Shown here piece by piece: positions 6,620-13,083 of a stretch of DNA of 13,159 nucleotides (within the stretch, counting starts at the first letter, position 1; the number at the start of each line of letters is the position of its first letter). The DNA is from Pseudomonadota bacterium. Lineage in GTDB: Bacteria > Pseudomonadota > Alphaproteobacteria > RF32 > CAG-239. The stretch is taken from positions 1 to 13,159 of the forward strand of contig JAJWCP010000027.1 of the NCBI GenBank assembly GCA_021617435.1, read 5' to 3'. The position numbers and the translations under genes are program-made. The notes beneath the pieces are model-generated. The model had not been told where the DNA came from. It worked only from the letters and a program-made list of their open reading frames with translations, and did not search any database.

Positions 6620-7804
6620 TTATTTTTCTGCTTTTTTATCAGGTGCGCCGATTTTAATTATTCCGGAGCCGAATTTTTCTTCTAACGAATCTATAATATG
6701 CGACAGTTTATCGTCTTCCGGCTCTAAATTGTCAAACAATGAAAATTGTTGTTTTTTGCCAAAGCTTAAATCAGCTAAAGTAACTCCGCTTGCTCTATAA
6801 ATAACGCCGCGCCTGAAAAGTCGGTCTAAAATGCGGTGGGCGGCGTCGCGCAAGGTTTTTTCTGAATTGGTAGGCTTTTGCAATTTTTCATCGGCTTCAA
6901 AAACCGCAAAATCTTTAGTGCGCAGCATAACGGAAATATGAGCGCAATATCCGTTCCACATTCGCAGTTTTTTTGAAGAGTTATGAATATGCGCCGCTAA
7001 GGTGGAATGTAAAAACTCTAAGTTGCATGAAAAATCCGCAAATGCTTTGGTGTCTTGAATTGATTGCGGCGGTTCCGGTTTAGAATTTACCGCAGAAACC
7101 GTTTCTCCTAAAAGCTCATGCTTTAAGCTAACGCCGTTAATGCCGAAAGCTTTGCGCAGCCAGGCATCGTCTTTACTGACAAAATCTTTAATGGTCATGA
7201 TGTTATTCAAGCGCAGATGTTTGGTGTTTTCACGCCCGATGCCGCTTACCGTCTCAATAAAATCATTGCCGACTTTTTGTAAAATTGCCTCTGTTTCCGG
7301 CCTTATTACATAAATTCCGCCGCATTTTTTAGCTTTATCGCTCGCAAGTTTAGCCAAAGTTTTTGATGAGCAAAGCCCGATTGAAACTGGAATTCCGGTT
7401 TGTTTTAATACAGCGGTGCGGATATCCGTAATCAGCTGGGTGTAGGTGGAGCGGTGCACTTTATTAAGTCCGGTAAGGTCGGCAAAAGCCTCATCAACCG
7501 ATACAACTTCCACATCTGGAGTAAAGGAGCGGATAATGTTCATCACTTTTTCAGAAATTCGGTGATAAAGATGGTGGCGGGCGGGCAGGCATATTGCCTC
7601 CGGCTGCTCAACTTTAACCTTAAAATACGGCGCGCCCATTTTAATGCCTAAAGCTTTGGCCTCAATGGAACGCGAAACAATAATGCCTTTATTTCCGCCG
7701 CCGGTCATAACGCACACCGGTTTGTTTTGCAAATCAGGATTGTCCACCCGCTCGCATGAAACAAAAAAACAATCACAGTCAATTAACGCTATTATTCTTT
7801 TCAT
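6620..7804 (-). CDS. dinB: Y-family translesion DNA polymerase (DinB/UmuC type)
   Basis: The 394-residue protein has the Y-family layout. ALIDCDCFF (6-14) gives the first metal-binding Asp9 and, by alignment with DinB, Phe14 as steric gate. SRSIEAKALGIKMGAP (44-59) is the finger segment. SVDEAFADL (102-110) gives catalytic Asp104 and Glu105. A helix-hairpin-helix-like thumb follows (VSGIGRENTKHL, 187-198), then the little-finger domain and a beta-clamp-binding motif QFSLF (353-357). The SRSIEAKALGIKMG region resembles UmuC more than DinB, but the UmuC C-terminal domain is absent, so the symbol is provisional. A TTG six codons upstream extends the frame, but the ATG at 7804 is preferred because the LexA-like box and -10 element lie between them. 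It would copy damaged DNA with low fidelity. Confidence 0.93.
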   Translation of the reverse strand: MKRIIALIDCDCFFVSCERVDNPDLQNKPVCVMTGGGNKGIIVSRSIEAKALGIKMGAPYFKVKVEQPEAICLPARHHLYHRISEKVMNIIRSFTPDVEVVSVDEAFADLTGLNKVHRSTYTQLITDIRTAVLKQTGIPVSIGLCSSKTLAKLASDKAKKCGGIYVIRPETEAILQKVGNDFIETVSGIGRENTKHLRLNNIMTIKDFVSKDDAWLRKAFGINGVSLKHELLGETVSAVNSKPEPPQSIQDTKAFADFSCNLEFLHSTLAAHIHNSSKKLRMWNGYCAHISVMLRTKDFAVFEADEKLQKPTNSEKTLRDAAHRILDRLFRRGVIYRASGVTLADLSFGKKQQFSLFDNLEPEDDKLSHIIDSLEEKFGSGIIKIGAPDKKAEK

Positions 7805-7805
7805 G

Positions 7806-7820
7806 GAACAAACATAGAAC
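7806..7820 (-). promoter_or_regulatory. LexA-type operator (alphaproteobacterial direct repeat)
   Basis: GAAC (7806-7809) and GAAC (7817-7820) are separated by exactly seven bases. Read on the minus strand this is GTTC-N7-GTTC, the known alphaproteobacterial LexA box. It overlaps the -10 element of the polymerase promoter and ends one base before the ATG, an ideal repressor position. Confidence 0.75.
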
Positions 7821-7839
7821 AAAGTTATGCAAGAGTCAA
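7811..7839 (-). promoter_or_regulatory. Promoter of the Y-polymerase operon, probably leaderless
   Basis: TTGACT (7834-7839) and TATGTT (7811-7816) are 17 bp apart on the minus strand. Transcription should start at about 7804-7805, which is the A of the ATG or the base before it. No ribosome binding site precedes that ATG, which agrees with a leaderless mRNA. Confidence 0.55.
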
Positions 7840-7881
7840 AATTATTTATGGCGTTTGTAACAGACGTAATAATTTTTTATC

Positions 7882-7910
7882 TGGACAGGATTAAGCAACC
7901 GTGCTATATC
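7882..7910 (+). promoter_or_regulatory. Promoter candidate for the MBL-fold hydrolase gene
   Basis: TGGACA (7882-7887) and TATATC (7905-7910) are 17 bp apart, about 30 bp before the ATG at 7941. Transcription diverges from the polymerase promoter. Confidence 0.5.
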
Positions 7911-7940
7911 CTCTAAGGCACCAGCAGAGGAGTGTTTATA

Positions 7941-8705
7941 ATGAGAATTACCATACTCGGTTCCGGTTCGGCTTATGGCTGCCCAATGTGTTTTAATCAG
8001 TGGAATTTGGCTGACCCGCATAATCCTAAAAACGAGCGCACCCGCGCTTGTGTTTTATTTGAAATTCAAGGTAAAAATTTTTTAATTGATGTCGGACCTG
8101 ATTTCAGGCAGCAAATTAACCGCCATCAGGTGCAAAATATTGACGCGGTTTTGTTAACGCATTGCCATTATGACCATATCGGCGGAGTGCCTGAATTACC
8201 GCGCGCCTGCAAAATCTTAAACCACGCGTTGCCGGTTTGCGCAAATGCCGAAACCATGAAAGAACTGCGCCGTGGTTACGCTTATTTATTCAGCGGCGCG
8301 GAGCCTGATAGCGTGCGCCTTCAGTGGAATATATTGCCAAACTTTGGCAAAGTAAACCTCTGCGGGGTTGAAGTTGAAATTTTTTGCGTGCCCCATCACC
8401 ATTTGCATTGCTCCGCTTTTCGGTTTGGCGATGTCGCTTATGTTACTGACTGGGAAAACCTGCCGCCTGAAGCTTTAGCGCGCATGCAAGGGCTTGAGTT
8501 GCTGTTAGTGGAATGTAATAACGGCGAGTATGAACTCAGCAATGGTCATAGCAATATCACCAAGATAAAAGAGTATGTTAATATCTTAAAGCCAAAGCAG
8601 GTGGTATTAACGCACCTTTCCGCGCGGGTTGATTATGATACTGTTTCTGCCTTGCTGCCTGAAAATTGGCGCTTATCGTATGACGGCATGGTTTTAGATA
8701 TCTAA
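7941..8705 (+). CDS. MBL-fold metallo-hydrolase, PhnP-like
   Basis: The ATG at 7941 is chosen over a GTG three codons upstream because AGAGGAG (7926-7932) is then correctly spaced at 8 bases. The 254-residue protein carries the metallo-beta-lactamase signature THCHYDHIGG (73-82) with His74, His76, Asp78 and His79, a later His cluster PHHHLH (151-156), TD at 169-170 and LTH at 223-225. These together form a full two-metal site. The N-terminal GSGSAYGCPMC (7-17) resembles the glycine-rich start of PhnP-like phosphodiesterases, which cleave cyclic phosphates. The exact substrate cannot be told, and there are no phn genes nearby. It is predicted cytoplasmic. It converges with the next gene, leaving only 20 bp. 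Confidence 0.9.
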   Translation: MRITILGSGSAYGCPMCFNQWNLADPHNPKNERTRACVLFEIQGKNFLIDVGPDFRQQINRHQVQNIDAVLLTHCHYDHIGGVPELPRACKILNHALPVCANAETMKELRRGYAYLFSGAEPDSVRLQWNILPNFGKVNLCGVEVEIFCVPHHHLHCSAFRFGDVAYVTDWENLPPEALARMQGLELLLVECNNGEYELSNGHSNITKIKEYVNILKPKQVVLTHLSARVDYDTVSALLPENWRLSYDGMVLDI

Positions 8706-8725
8706 TCTTAACTTAAACCGTAAAA

Positions 8726-10087
8726 TTAATCATCGCGACCGGAAGTGTTAACGCGCTTCATCATGTTCATCTTGGTTTTGGCGGCATAGCCGGTCATAAC
8801 TTTTTTAAACTTTTCCGCAGTTATTAAGGTATGGTGCGATGCCGGAACTAAAGTATTTCGCGCCACCACCGGAGTTGGGTCAAGGTCGTCAATCCCCGGC
8901 AAATTACCGCCCGGCTGCCCCGGTCTGGCTTTACCTTCCGCTTTGAGCGCGTTTAATTCCGCAAACATCTTTTGGTGCTTTGCAAATAAGTTTTTTTGTT
9001 CCGGGGTCATCTCAGGTAGTTGCGCCAAATCTTGCAATTCTTTTTGCGCTTTTAACCGCTCGCCGGCTTCCGCTTTATTCATTTCAAAAGCAATTTCCTT
9101 CATGGTATCGCTCAAAATAGCGGCAGATTCGGGAGCAATGCCGATGTCAAAAAAGTCGCCGTTTTTACGGGGCTCACCGGCAAAAACCGCCATGACCGTG
9201 TTTTTGCCAAAACGAGCGTATCCCAAATTAGTGGTGGTGAGCGGCGCTTTGCTTTCCACAATCACCATTTGCCCTTCCTCTGTGCGCTGCGTTTCCGGAT
9301 TATGAAAGTTAAATTTAACGATTTTCGCGGTTTCAATGTCTTTTTCAAATTGCAACTGCGCTTGCTTGGTTTGGTCAAGGCCTTCTGCTAAATGCTTTTT
9401 AATCGTTTCATCGGTTTTGGGGTTGTTTTCAATAAAAGCTTTAATATCAAGTTTGTTCAGGTCAAACGGAATATTCTTTTCCATCCTTTCGGCTAAAATA
9501 TCATAAACCTTAAAAACTTCCGGCAAAATGTTATTATCCAGTTGCGCAAACTCGCTCCAAGCCTGCCTTGCTTTTATGTCCGCGGCTTTTTCAGCGCTGC
9601 TTGCTCCGTAAATTGCCGTTATGCAACCCGGAAAACTGGTAATATATTTATCAAGCGGAAGATTATATTCGGCATAATCAACTTTGTTAACAATCTCAGC
9701 CATTTGCTTGGCGCATTTAGGAAGACGCTCTTCTTGTAATCCTTTTTTTAGCAGATACGCGGCGGTAACGGCGTCCATGTCAGAATCTTTATGAATTTGA
9801 ATTTCCGTAACATTATGCTCTTTGCAATACTTTAAAATATCATCAAAGTAATCAACCACCATCTGCGTGGCGCATTTTTTCGGCTGCTTAGTCATTGCCG
9901 GCAGCATGTCAATGGTATGGTGGTCAACATGCCCTAATGAAACCGATTTTTTAATAATTTCATCTTGATTGGTCATTCCGGCAAATGTGTCAATCGGCAA
10001 GGCGCCTGTATCAACCACCAGCACACCTTCCTGATTGGGGTTAACAACTTCGCCTTTGCCTAAACAAGCATTCAATTTAACTTCCAT
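8726..10087 (-). CDS. DHH-type phosphoesterase-like protein with rearranged motif order
   Basis: The ATG at 10087 has GGAGG seven bases upstream, giving 453 residues; upstream in-frame starts lack such a site. The N-terminal 120 residues hold LVVDTG (23-28), GHVDHHTID (52-60) with the DHH triad at 55-57, and IHKDSDMDAVTAAYLL (98-113). The last resembles the aspartate-rich first motif of DHH phosphoesterases (RecJ, NrnA, Mn-pyrophosphatase). A likely second domain contains GYARFGKNTVMAVFAG (289-304) and PASHHTLI (415-422), reminiscent of the substrate-binding DHHA1 part, with a Lys/Glu-rich helical insert (about 325-390) between them. The likely role is metal-dependent cleavage of a phosphoester or small nucleotide; the substrate is unknown. 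It lies downstream of the small gene at 10183 but is separated from it by a terminator. Confidence 0.75.
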   Translation of the reverse strand: MEVKLNACLGKGEVVNPNQEGVLVVDTGALPIDTFAGMTNQDEIIKKSVSLGHVDHHTIDMLPAMTKQPKKCATQMVVDYFDDILKYCKEHNVTEIQIHKDSDMDAVTAAYLLKKGLQEERLPKCAKQMAEIVNKVDYAEYNLPLDKYITSFPGCITAIYGASSAEKAADIKARQAWSEFAQLDNNILPEVFKVYDILAERMEKNIPFDLNKLDIKAFIENNPKTDETIKKHLAEGLDQTKQAQLQFEKDIETAKIVKFNFHNPETQRTEEGQMVIVESKAPLTTTNLGYARFGKNTVMAVFAGEPRKNGDFFDIGIAPESAAILSDTMKEIAFEMNKAEAGERLKAQKELQDLAQLPEMTPEQKNLFAKHQKMFAELNALKAEGKARPGQPGGNLPGIDDLDPTPVVARNTLVPASHHTLITAEKFKKVMTGYAAKTKMNMMKRVNTSGRDD

Positions 10088-10140
10088 AATTTTGCCTCCG
10101 GTCATATATGAGCTCAAAAGTATCGTTTTATAATATAAGA

Positions 10141-10164
10141 AAGGCACCTGTGCACGGGTGCCTT
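10141..10164 (-). terminator. Terminator of the small gene at 10183-10488
   Basis: AAGGCACC (10141-10148) pairs with GGTGCCTT (10157-10164) around an eight-base loop. On the minus strand the stem runs into TTCTTAT, an imperfect T tract. It separates the small gene from the DHH-like gene. Confidence 0.6.
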
Positions 10165-10182
10165 ATATCGGAAATACGCAAT

Positions 10183-10488
10183 TTATGCGGTTCTGCCATT
10201 TTTCATTTTTTGTAAATAAGCACTGTAATCATTTTGTATGTGCTCTTTGGCAGCATTGTTTGTGCCGCTGCAAATAACCTTAAAGCTGTTGATTGTAGCT
10301 TCTACCAGCTCATCTTTCCTTGCAGCAGGCATAATGCCTTTTTCTACACCCTGGCTGATCAAATTTTCCGAATACCATCTGATAGCTGAGGCGAAAGTGT
10401 CATTGGAGCCTGTATTTTGCGAATTTTTTGCGTGCAGCTTTTCTGACACTCTTTTGAAAGTAGAGGCATTTACATCGTTTTCATTCAT
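10183..10488 (-). CDS. Unknown 101-residue helical protein under a strong promoter
   Basis: The ATG at 10488 has AAGGAG six bases upstream. No family is recognised. The protein is small, polar and predicted mostly helical, with a disordered Asn/Ser-rich start (NSQNTGSND, 22-30) and helices such as FASAIRWYSENLISQG (32-47) and DELVEATINSFKVI (59-72). There is one cysteine, no signal peptide and no membrane segment. It has its own perfect-consensus promoter and its own terminator, so it is an independent, probably highly expressed unit. A structural, DNA-binding or stress-related role is possible but not supported by any motif. Confidence 0.8.
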   Translation of the reverse strand: MNENDVNASTFKRVSEKLHAKNSQNTGSNDTFASAIRWYSENLISQGVEKGIMPAARKDELVEATINSFKVICSGTNNAAKEHIQNDYSAYLQKMKNGRTA

Positions 10489-10523
10489 CTAGAACTCCTT
10501 TGTAAATGTTCAACGACAGTGCC

Positions 10524-10551
10524 ATTATATGCAATTTGATTTTTTTGTCAA
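10524..10551 (-). promoter_or_regulatory. Consensus sigma-70 promoter of the small gene
   Basis: TTGACA (10546-10551) and TATAAT (10524-10529) on the minus strand both match consensus perfectly, with a 16-bp spacer. Transcription from about 10517 leaves a leader of about 29 bases that contains AAGGAG. The rest of the intergenic region up to 10695 is AT-rich; no clear promoter for the downstream plus-strand gene stands out. Confidence 0.8.
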
Positions 10552-10695
10552 TATTCAATACGTAAAAATTTATCATATTTGTGGATATGGTTCTAAATAA
10601 ATAGTTGTAAATAACTGATTAAATCGTCTTGCTAAAACAAATTTATGCTGTCAAAATGTCAGTAGTTTTAATTTGTAACGCAAGGAGTCTGTACT

Positions 10696-11607
10696 ATGCA
10701 ATTAGCAATAATTTTATTAGTTGTCGTGCTGGTGGTTTTAATTTCATCGGTCGTAATTGTCCGTCAAGGGTATGAGTACACGGTTGAAAGTTTCGGACGC
10801 TTTACCCGTACTATGGAACCTGGTTTTCATTTAATGTTGCCGATTGTAGAAAAAATCGGGGCTAAAGTAAACCGTATGGAGCAGGTTTTAGATGTTCCGT
10901 CGCAAGATGTAATTACCAAAGATAACGCCATGGTCAGAGTTGACGGCGTGCTCTTTTTCCAAATCCAAAATGCGGTTAACGCCGCCTATCAGGTCAAAAA
11001 TTTAGATGCCGCTATCTTAAATTTGATTATGACCAATATCCGTACGGTAATGGGCAGCATGGAAATGGATGAGCTGCTTTCACAGCGCGATACCATTAAT
11101 CATCAGTTGCTGTCCGTAGTTGATGAGGCCACCGTCCCGTGGGGTGTTAAAGTCACCCGTGTTGAAATTAAAGACATTCAGCCGCCCGCGGACTTAATTG
11201 ATTCCATGGCTCGCCAAATGAAGGCAGAGCGAGACAAGCGCGCTAGCGTGCTTGAGGCTGAAGGTGTTCGTCAGTCTGAAATTTTAAAAGCCGAAGGTGA
11301 AAAGCAAGCCGTTATTTTGGCAGCCGAAGCGCAAAAAGAGGCGGCGTTCCGCGAGGCTGAAGCTCGCGAGCGTTTGGCTCAGGCTGAAGCTAACGCTACT
11401 GAAATGGTCTCAAAAGCTATCCATGATGGCAACCCGCAAGCCTTAAATTACTTTTTGGGTCAAAAATATATTGAAGCTTTGCAAGGTATTGTAACTTCGC
11501 CTAATCAAAAACTTTTGATGTTGCCGACTGATGTTACCAATGTAGCTTCCTCGCTTGCCGGCATTGCTGAAATTGCCAAAGAAGTTATGAGTGATAAAAA
11601 GAAATAA
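10696..11607 (+). CDS. qmcA: SPFH/band 7 membrane protein QmcA (stomatin-like)
   Basis: The ATG at 10696 has AAGGAG eight bases upstream. The 303 residues match the usual length of about 305. An N-terminal hydrophobic anchor (3-22) is followed by the SPFH domain with VRQGYEYTVESFGRF (22-36), PGFHLMLPIVEKI (42-54) and DVPSQDVITKDNAMVRVDG (66-84), then VTRVEIKDIQPP (153-164). A long Ala/Glu/Lys-rich coiled coil (about 175-240) has repeats such as EAEGVRQSEILKAEGEKQ. By family it forms large ring or cage oligomers on the inner membrane, linked to membrane microdomains and quality control by FtsH. The next gene is its usual NfeD partner. Confidence 0.95.
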   Translation: MQLAIILLVVVLVVLISSVVIVRQGYEYTVESFGRFTRTMEPGFHLMLPIVEKIGAKVNRMEQVLDVPSQDVITKDNAMVRVDGVLFFQIQNAVNAAYQVKNLDAAILNLIMTNIRTVMGSMEMDELLSQRDTINHQLLSVVDEATVPWGVKVTRVEIKDIQPPADLIDSMARQMKAERDKRASVLEAEGVRQSEILKAEGEKQAVILAAEAQKEAAFREAEARERLAQAEANATEMVSKAIHDGNPQALNYFLGQKYIEALQGIVTSPNQKLLMLPTDVTNVASSLAGIAEIAKEVMSDKKK

Positions 11608-11619
11608 GCTGTAAAAAAA

Positions 11620-11659
11620 CACGGTTGGCGGTTAATGTCGCTTTCCGTGAAACTTTTTT
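11620..11659 (+). promoter_or_regulatory. Hairpin plus T-run in the qmcA-nfeD gap, possible attenuator
   Basis: CACGG (11620-11624) pairs with CCGTG (11645-11649), with an inner GCG/CGC pair set. A run of six T follows four bases later (11654-11659), just before the ribosome binding site of the next gene. It could reduce read-through into the nfeD-like gene. The stem is short, so this is tentative. Confidence 0.35.
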
Positions 11660-11671
11660 GAGGAAAATAAA

Positions 11672-12145
11672 ATGGATATTTTTGAATATGTATCTCAAAT
11701 GGGCTATTTAGGGTGGTTCACATTAGGTTTAATCTTTGTTCTGCTTGAGTTTTTTGTTCCCGGAACTTATTTAATCTGGTTTGGTTTTGCCGCTTTTGTA
11801 ATGGGCGCTATTGTTACTTTTTGCACTCTTACCGCAACTGAAACTTTAGTCTGGTTTGCGCTTATTTCCGCCTCGTTTGCCGCTATTGGCTGGTTTGTTT
11901 ACGCCAAAATTATCAATAAAACCAAAGTGCCGGAAAAATACAAATATCTTAACGATATGGCCGGTGCCTACGTTGGAAAAGTTTATAATTTAACCGAAGA
12001 TGTAACCGACGGGCGCTCCAAAGCCAAAGTCGGCGACACCGTTTGGCTTGTTGAAATCAACGAACCTCTTAAAAAAGGCGATAAAGTAAAAATCACCGGT
12101 GTTGATGGAGGAGTGGTGTTGCGGGCTGAAAAATTTGAAGACTAA
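11672..12145 (+). CDS. NfeD-like membrane protein, QmcA partner
   Basis: The ATG at 11672 follows GAGG at a spacing of eight bases. The 157-residue protein has about three membrane helices (roughly 12-30, 32-52 and 58-79), then a soluble C-terminal domain (about 93-157) with the NfeD-type beta-barrel pattern: GAYVGKVYNL, AKVGDTVWLVEI, PLKKGDKVKITGVDGGVVLRAE. By family, short NfeD proteins (E. coli YbbJ type) are encoded next to an SPFH protein and bind or modulate its membrane assemblies. The 64-bp gap to qmcA and the same strand support one operon. It is probably the last gene, ended by the hairpin at 12149-12184. Confidence 0.9.
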   Translation: MDIFEYVSQMGYLGWFTLGLIFVLLEFFVPGTYLIWFGFAAFVMGAIVTFCTLTATETLVWFALISASFAAIGWFVYAKIINKTKVPEKYKYLNDMAGAYVGKVYNLTEDVTDGRSKAKVGDTVWLVEINEPLKKGDKVKITGVDGGVVLRAEKFED

Positions 12146-12148
12146 ATT

Positions 12149-12184
12149 AAACCCTGCGTCTGGCGGACATCTGCTAGGGGTTTT
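12149..12184 (+). terminator. Probable terminator of the qmcA-nfeD operon
   Basis: AAACCC (12149-12154) pairs with GGGTTT (12178-12183), followed by one more T. The loop is long (23 bases) and might fold further. The region 12186-12270 holds no other feature that I can support. Confidence 0.5.
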
Positions 12185-12270
12185 GTAACTCGTGTAACTA
12201 TTTGTACACCACGAAAAAAGTTACTGCGTATCTGCCTCTCCATCCGCAGGGTTTTGCTTCACGTCACTCA

Positions 12271-13083
12271 TTAAAGCAAGTCCTTAAAGTATATAGAAAA
12301 CAGAATAGCGCAGTAATTTTCAGAAGTGCAAGGGGAACAAAAGTCGTCAGCTTGTTTTACTCCCATATTGCGCAAACAAATATTGTTGCCTGTACACCTT
12401 TTATCACCGTAAATGCGATTTTCGCTAACGTCAGAGTCTGTGGAAGTTTTGGCGTAACGTAATTTTATGAACGGTAAATCAGCGGCATTTTCTTTAGCAA
12501 CATTAAGCATATTGCGGCAGATTTCTATGCTTTGTTCAGAGCCGTATCCAATGTCATATATTAATTTATATTCGGTATAATGATTTTCACCAGGCACCAT
12601 GCTGGTTACATAATTACTGATAATTTCGTTATTAAATATATCATAAATTCTACCATTTTTATAACTCATGCCGTCAGGGATAAGCCCCGCTTGATAAAGC
12701 AAACGATTGCCGCCAAGTGCTCCGGTATTATGCGTGCGGTCTAAATCAGGTTGTATTTGTATGGCAGTGTTCAATAGCATATTGAAACTTTCTGCTTGTT
12801 TGTTGAGTTTATATTTGAACATCGCCTTGCTATATCCTGCAATCGCCCCGACCGACAATACTCCGATAATTGCTAGCACGCCTAACATCTCCACCATAGA
12901 CCGACCTGCGCACAAGCTGTCATTATCGGGCTTGACCCGATAATCCAGGTTGGACAAATCAGCTACTTGGTTTGACCTGGACTCTCCGATCAAGTCGGAG
13001 AGTGACAAGGAAGAGGTGAACACCTCTCTTACATCGGAGTGTGACAGAGTGTGGTGTAAAAAGCGGATAAAATATGATTCCAT
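12271..13083 (-). CDS. Second type IV pilin-like (pseudopilin) protein with repeat-built leader
   Basis: The ATG at 13083 is preceded by GAGGAG at ten bases. A TTG further upstream overlaps that site and is not credible. The 270-residue protein has AG|RSMVEMLGVLAIIG with predicted cleavage after Gly60 and the +5 glutamate at 65. The 27 residues RSMVEML to YSKAM are identical to the first pilin gene although the DNA differs silently at many sites. The mature part (about 210 residues) shares IYDIFNNEI (146-154), an EICRNMLNVAKENAADLPF region and C-x2-C-x5-C (Cys249, 252, 258) with that protein but is otherwise strongly diverged. Its role should be a minor pilin or pseudopilin. Its upstream region continues out of the window. 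Confidence 0.85.
   Translation of the reverse strand: MESYFIRFLHHTLSHSDVREVFTSSLSLSDLIGESRSNQVADLSNLDYRVKPDNDSLCAGRSMVEMLGVLAIIGVLSVGAIAGYSKAMFKYKLNKQAESFNMLLNTAIQIQPDLDRTHNTGALGGNRLLYQAGLIPDGMSYKNGRIYDIFNNEIISNYVTSMVPGENHYTEYKLIYDIGYGSEQSIEICRNMLNVAKENAADLPFIKLRYAKTSTDSDVSENRIYGDKRCTGNNICLRNMGVKQADDFCSPCTSENYCAILFSIYFKDLL
12922..12944. repeat. Palindromic module read as protein (DYRVKPDNDS)
   Basis: Arms ATTATCGGG (12922-12930) and CCCGATAAT (12936-12944) enclose CTTGA, a perfect 9-bp inverted repeat inside the coding sequence, just before the prepilin cleavage site. The equivalent place in the first pilin gene has a decayed, tandemly duplicated version. Confidence 0.85.

Noticed and set aside
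7805..7822. TTG start six codons upstream for the Y-polymerase
   Set aside because: The added residues cover the -10 element and LexA-type box; family alignment fits MKRIIALID as the N-terminus.
10088..10147. N-terminal extension of the DHH-like protein (20 extra residues)
   Set aside because: The strong GGAGG site is correctly placed for the ATG at 10087, and the extension runs back to the hairpin of the upstream gene.
12202..12462. 86-codon plus-strand open frame after the nfeD-like gene
   Set aside because: Largely antisense to the second pilin gene, no ribosome binding site and no protein-like features.
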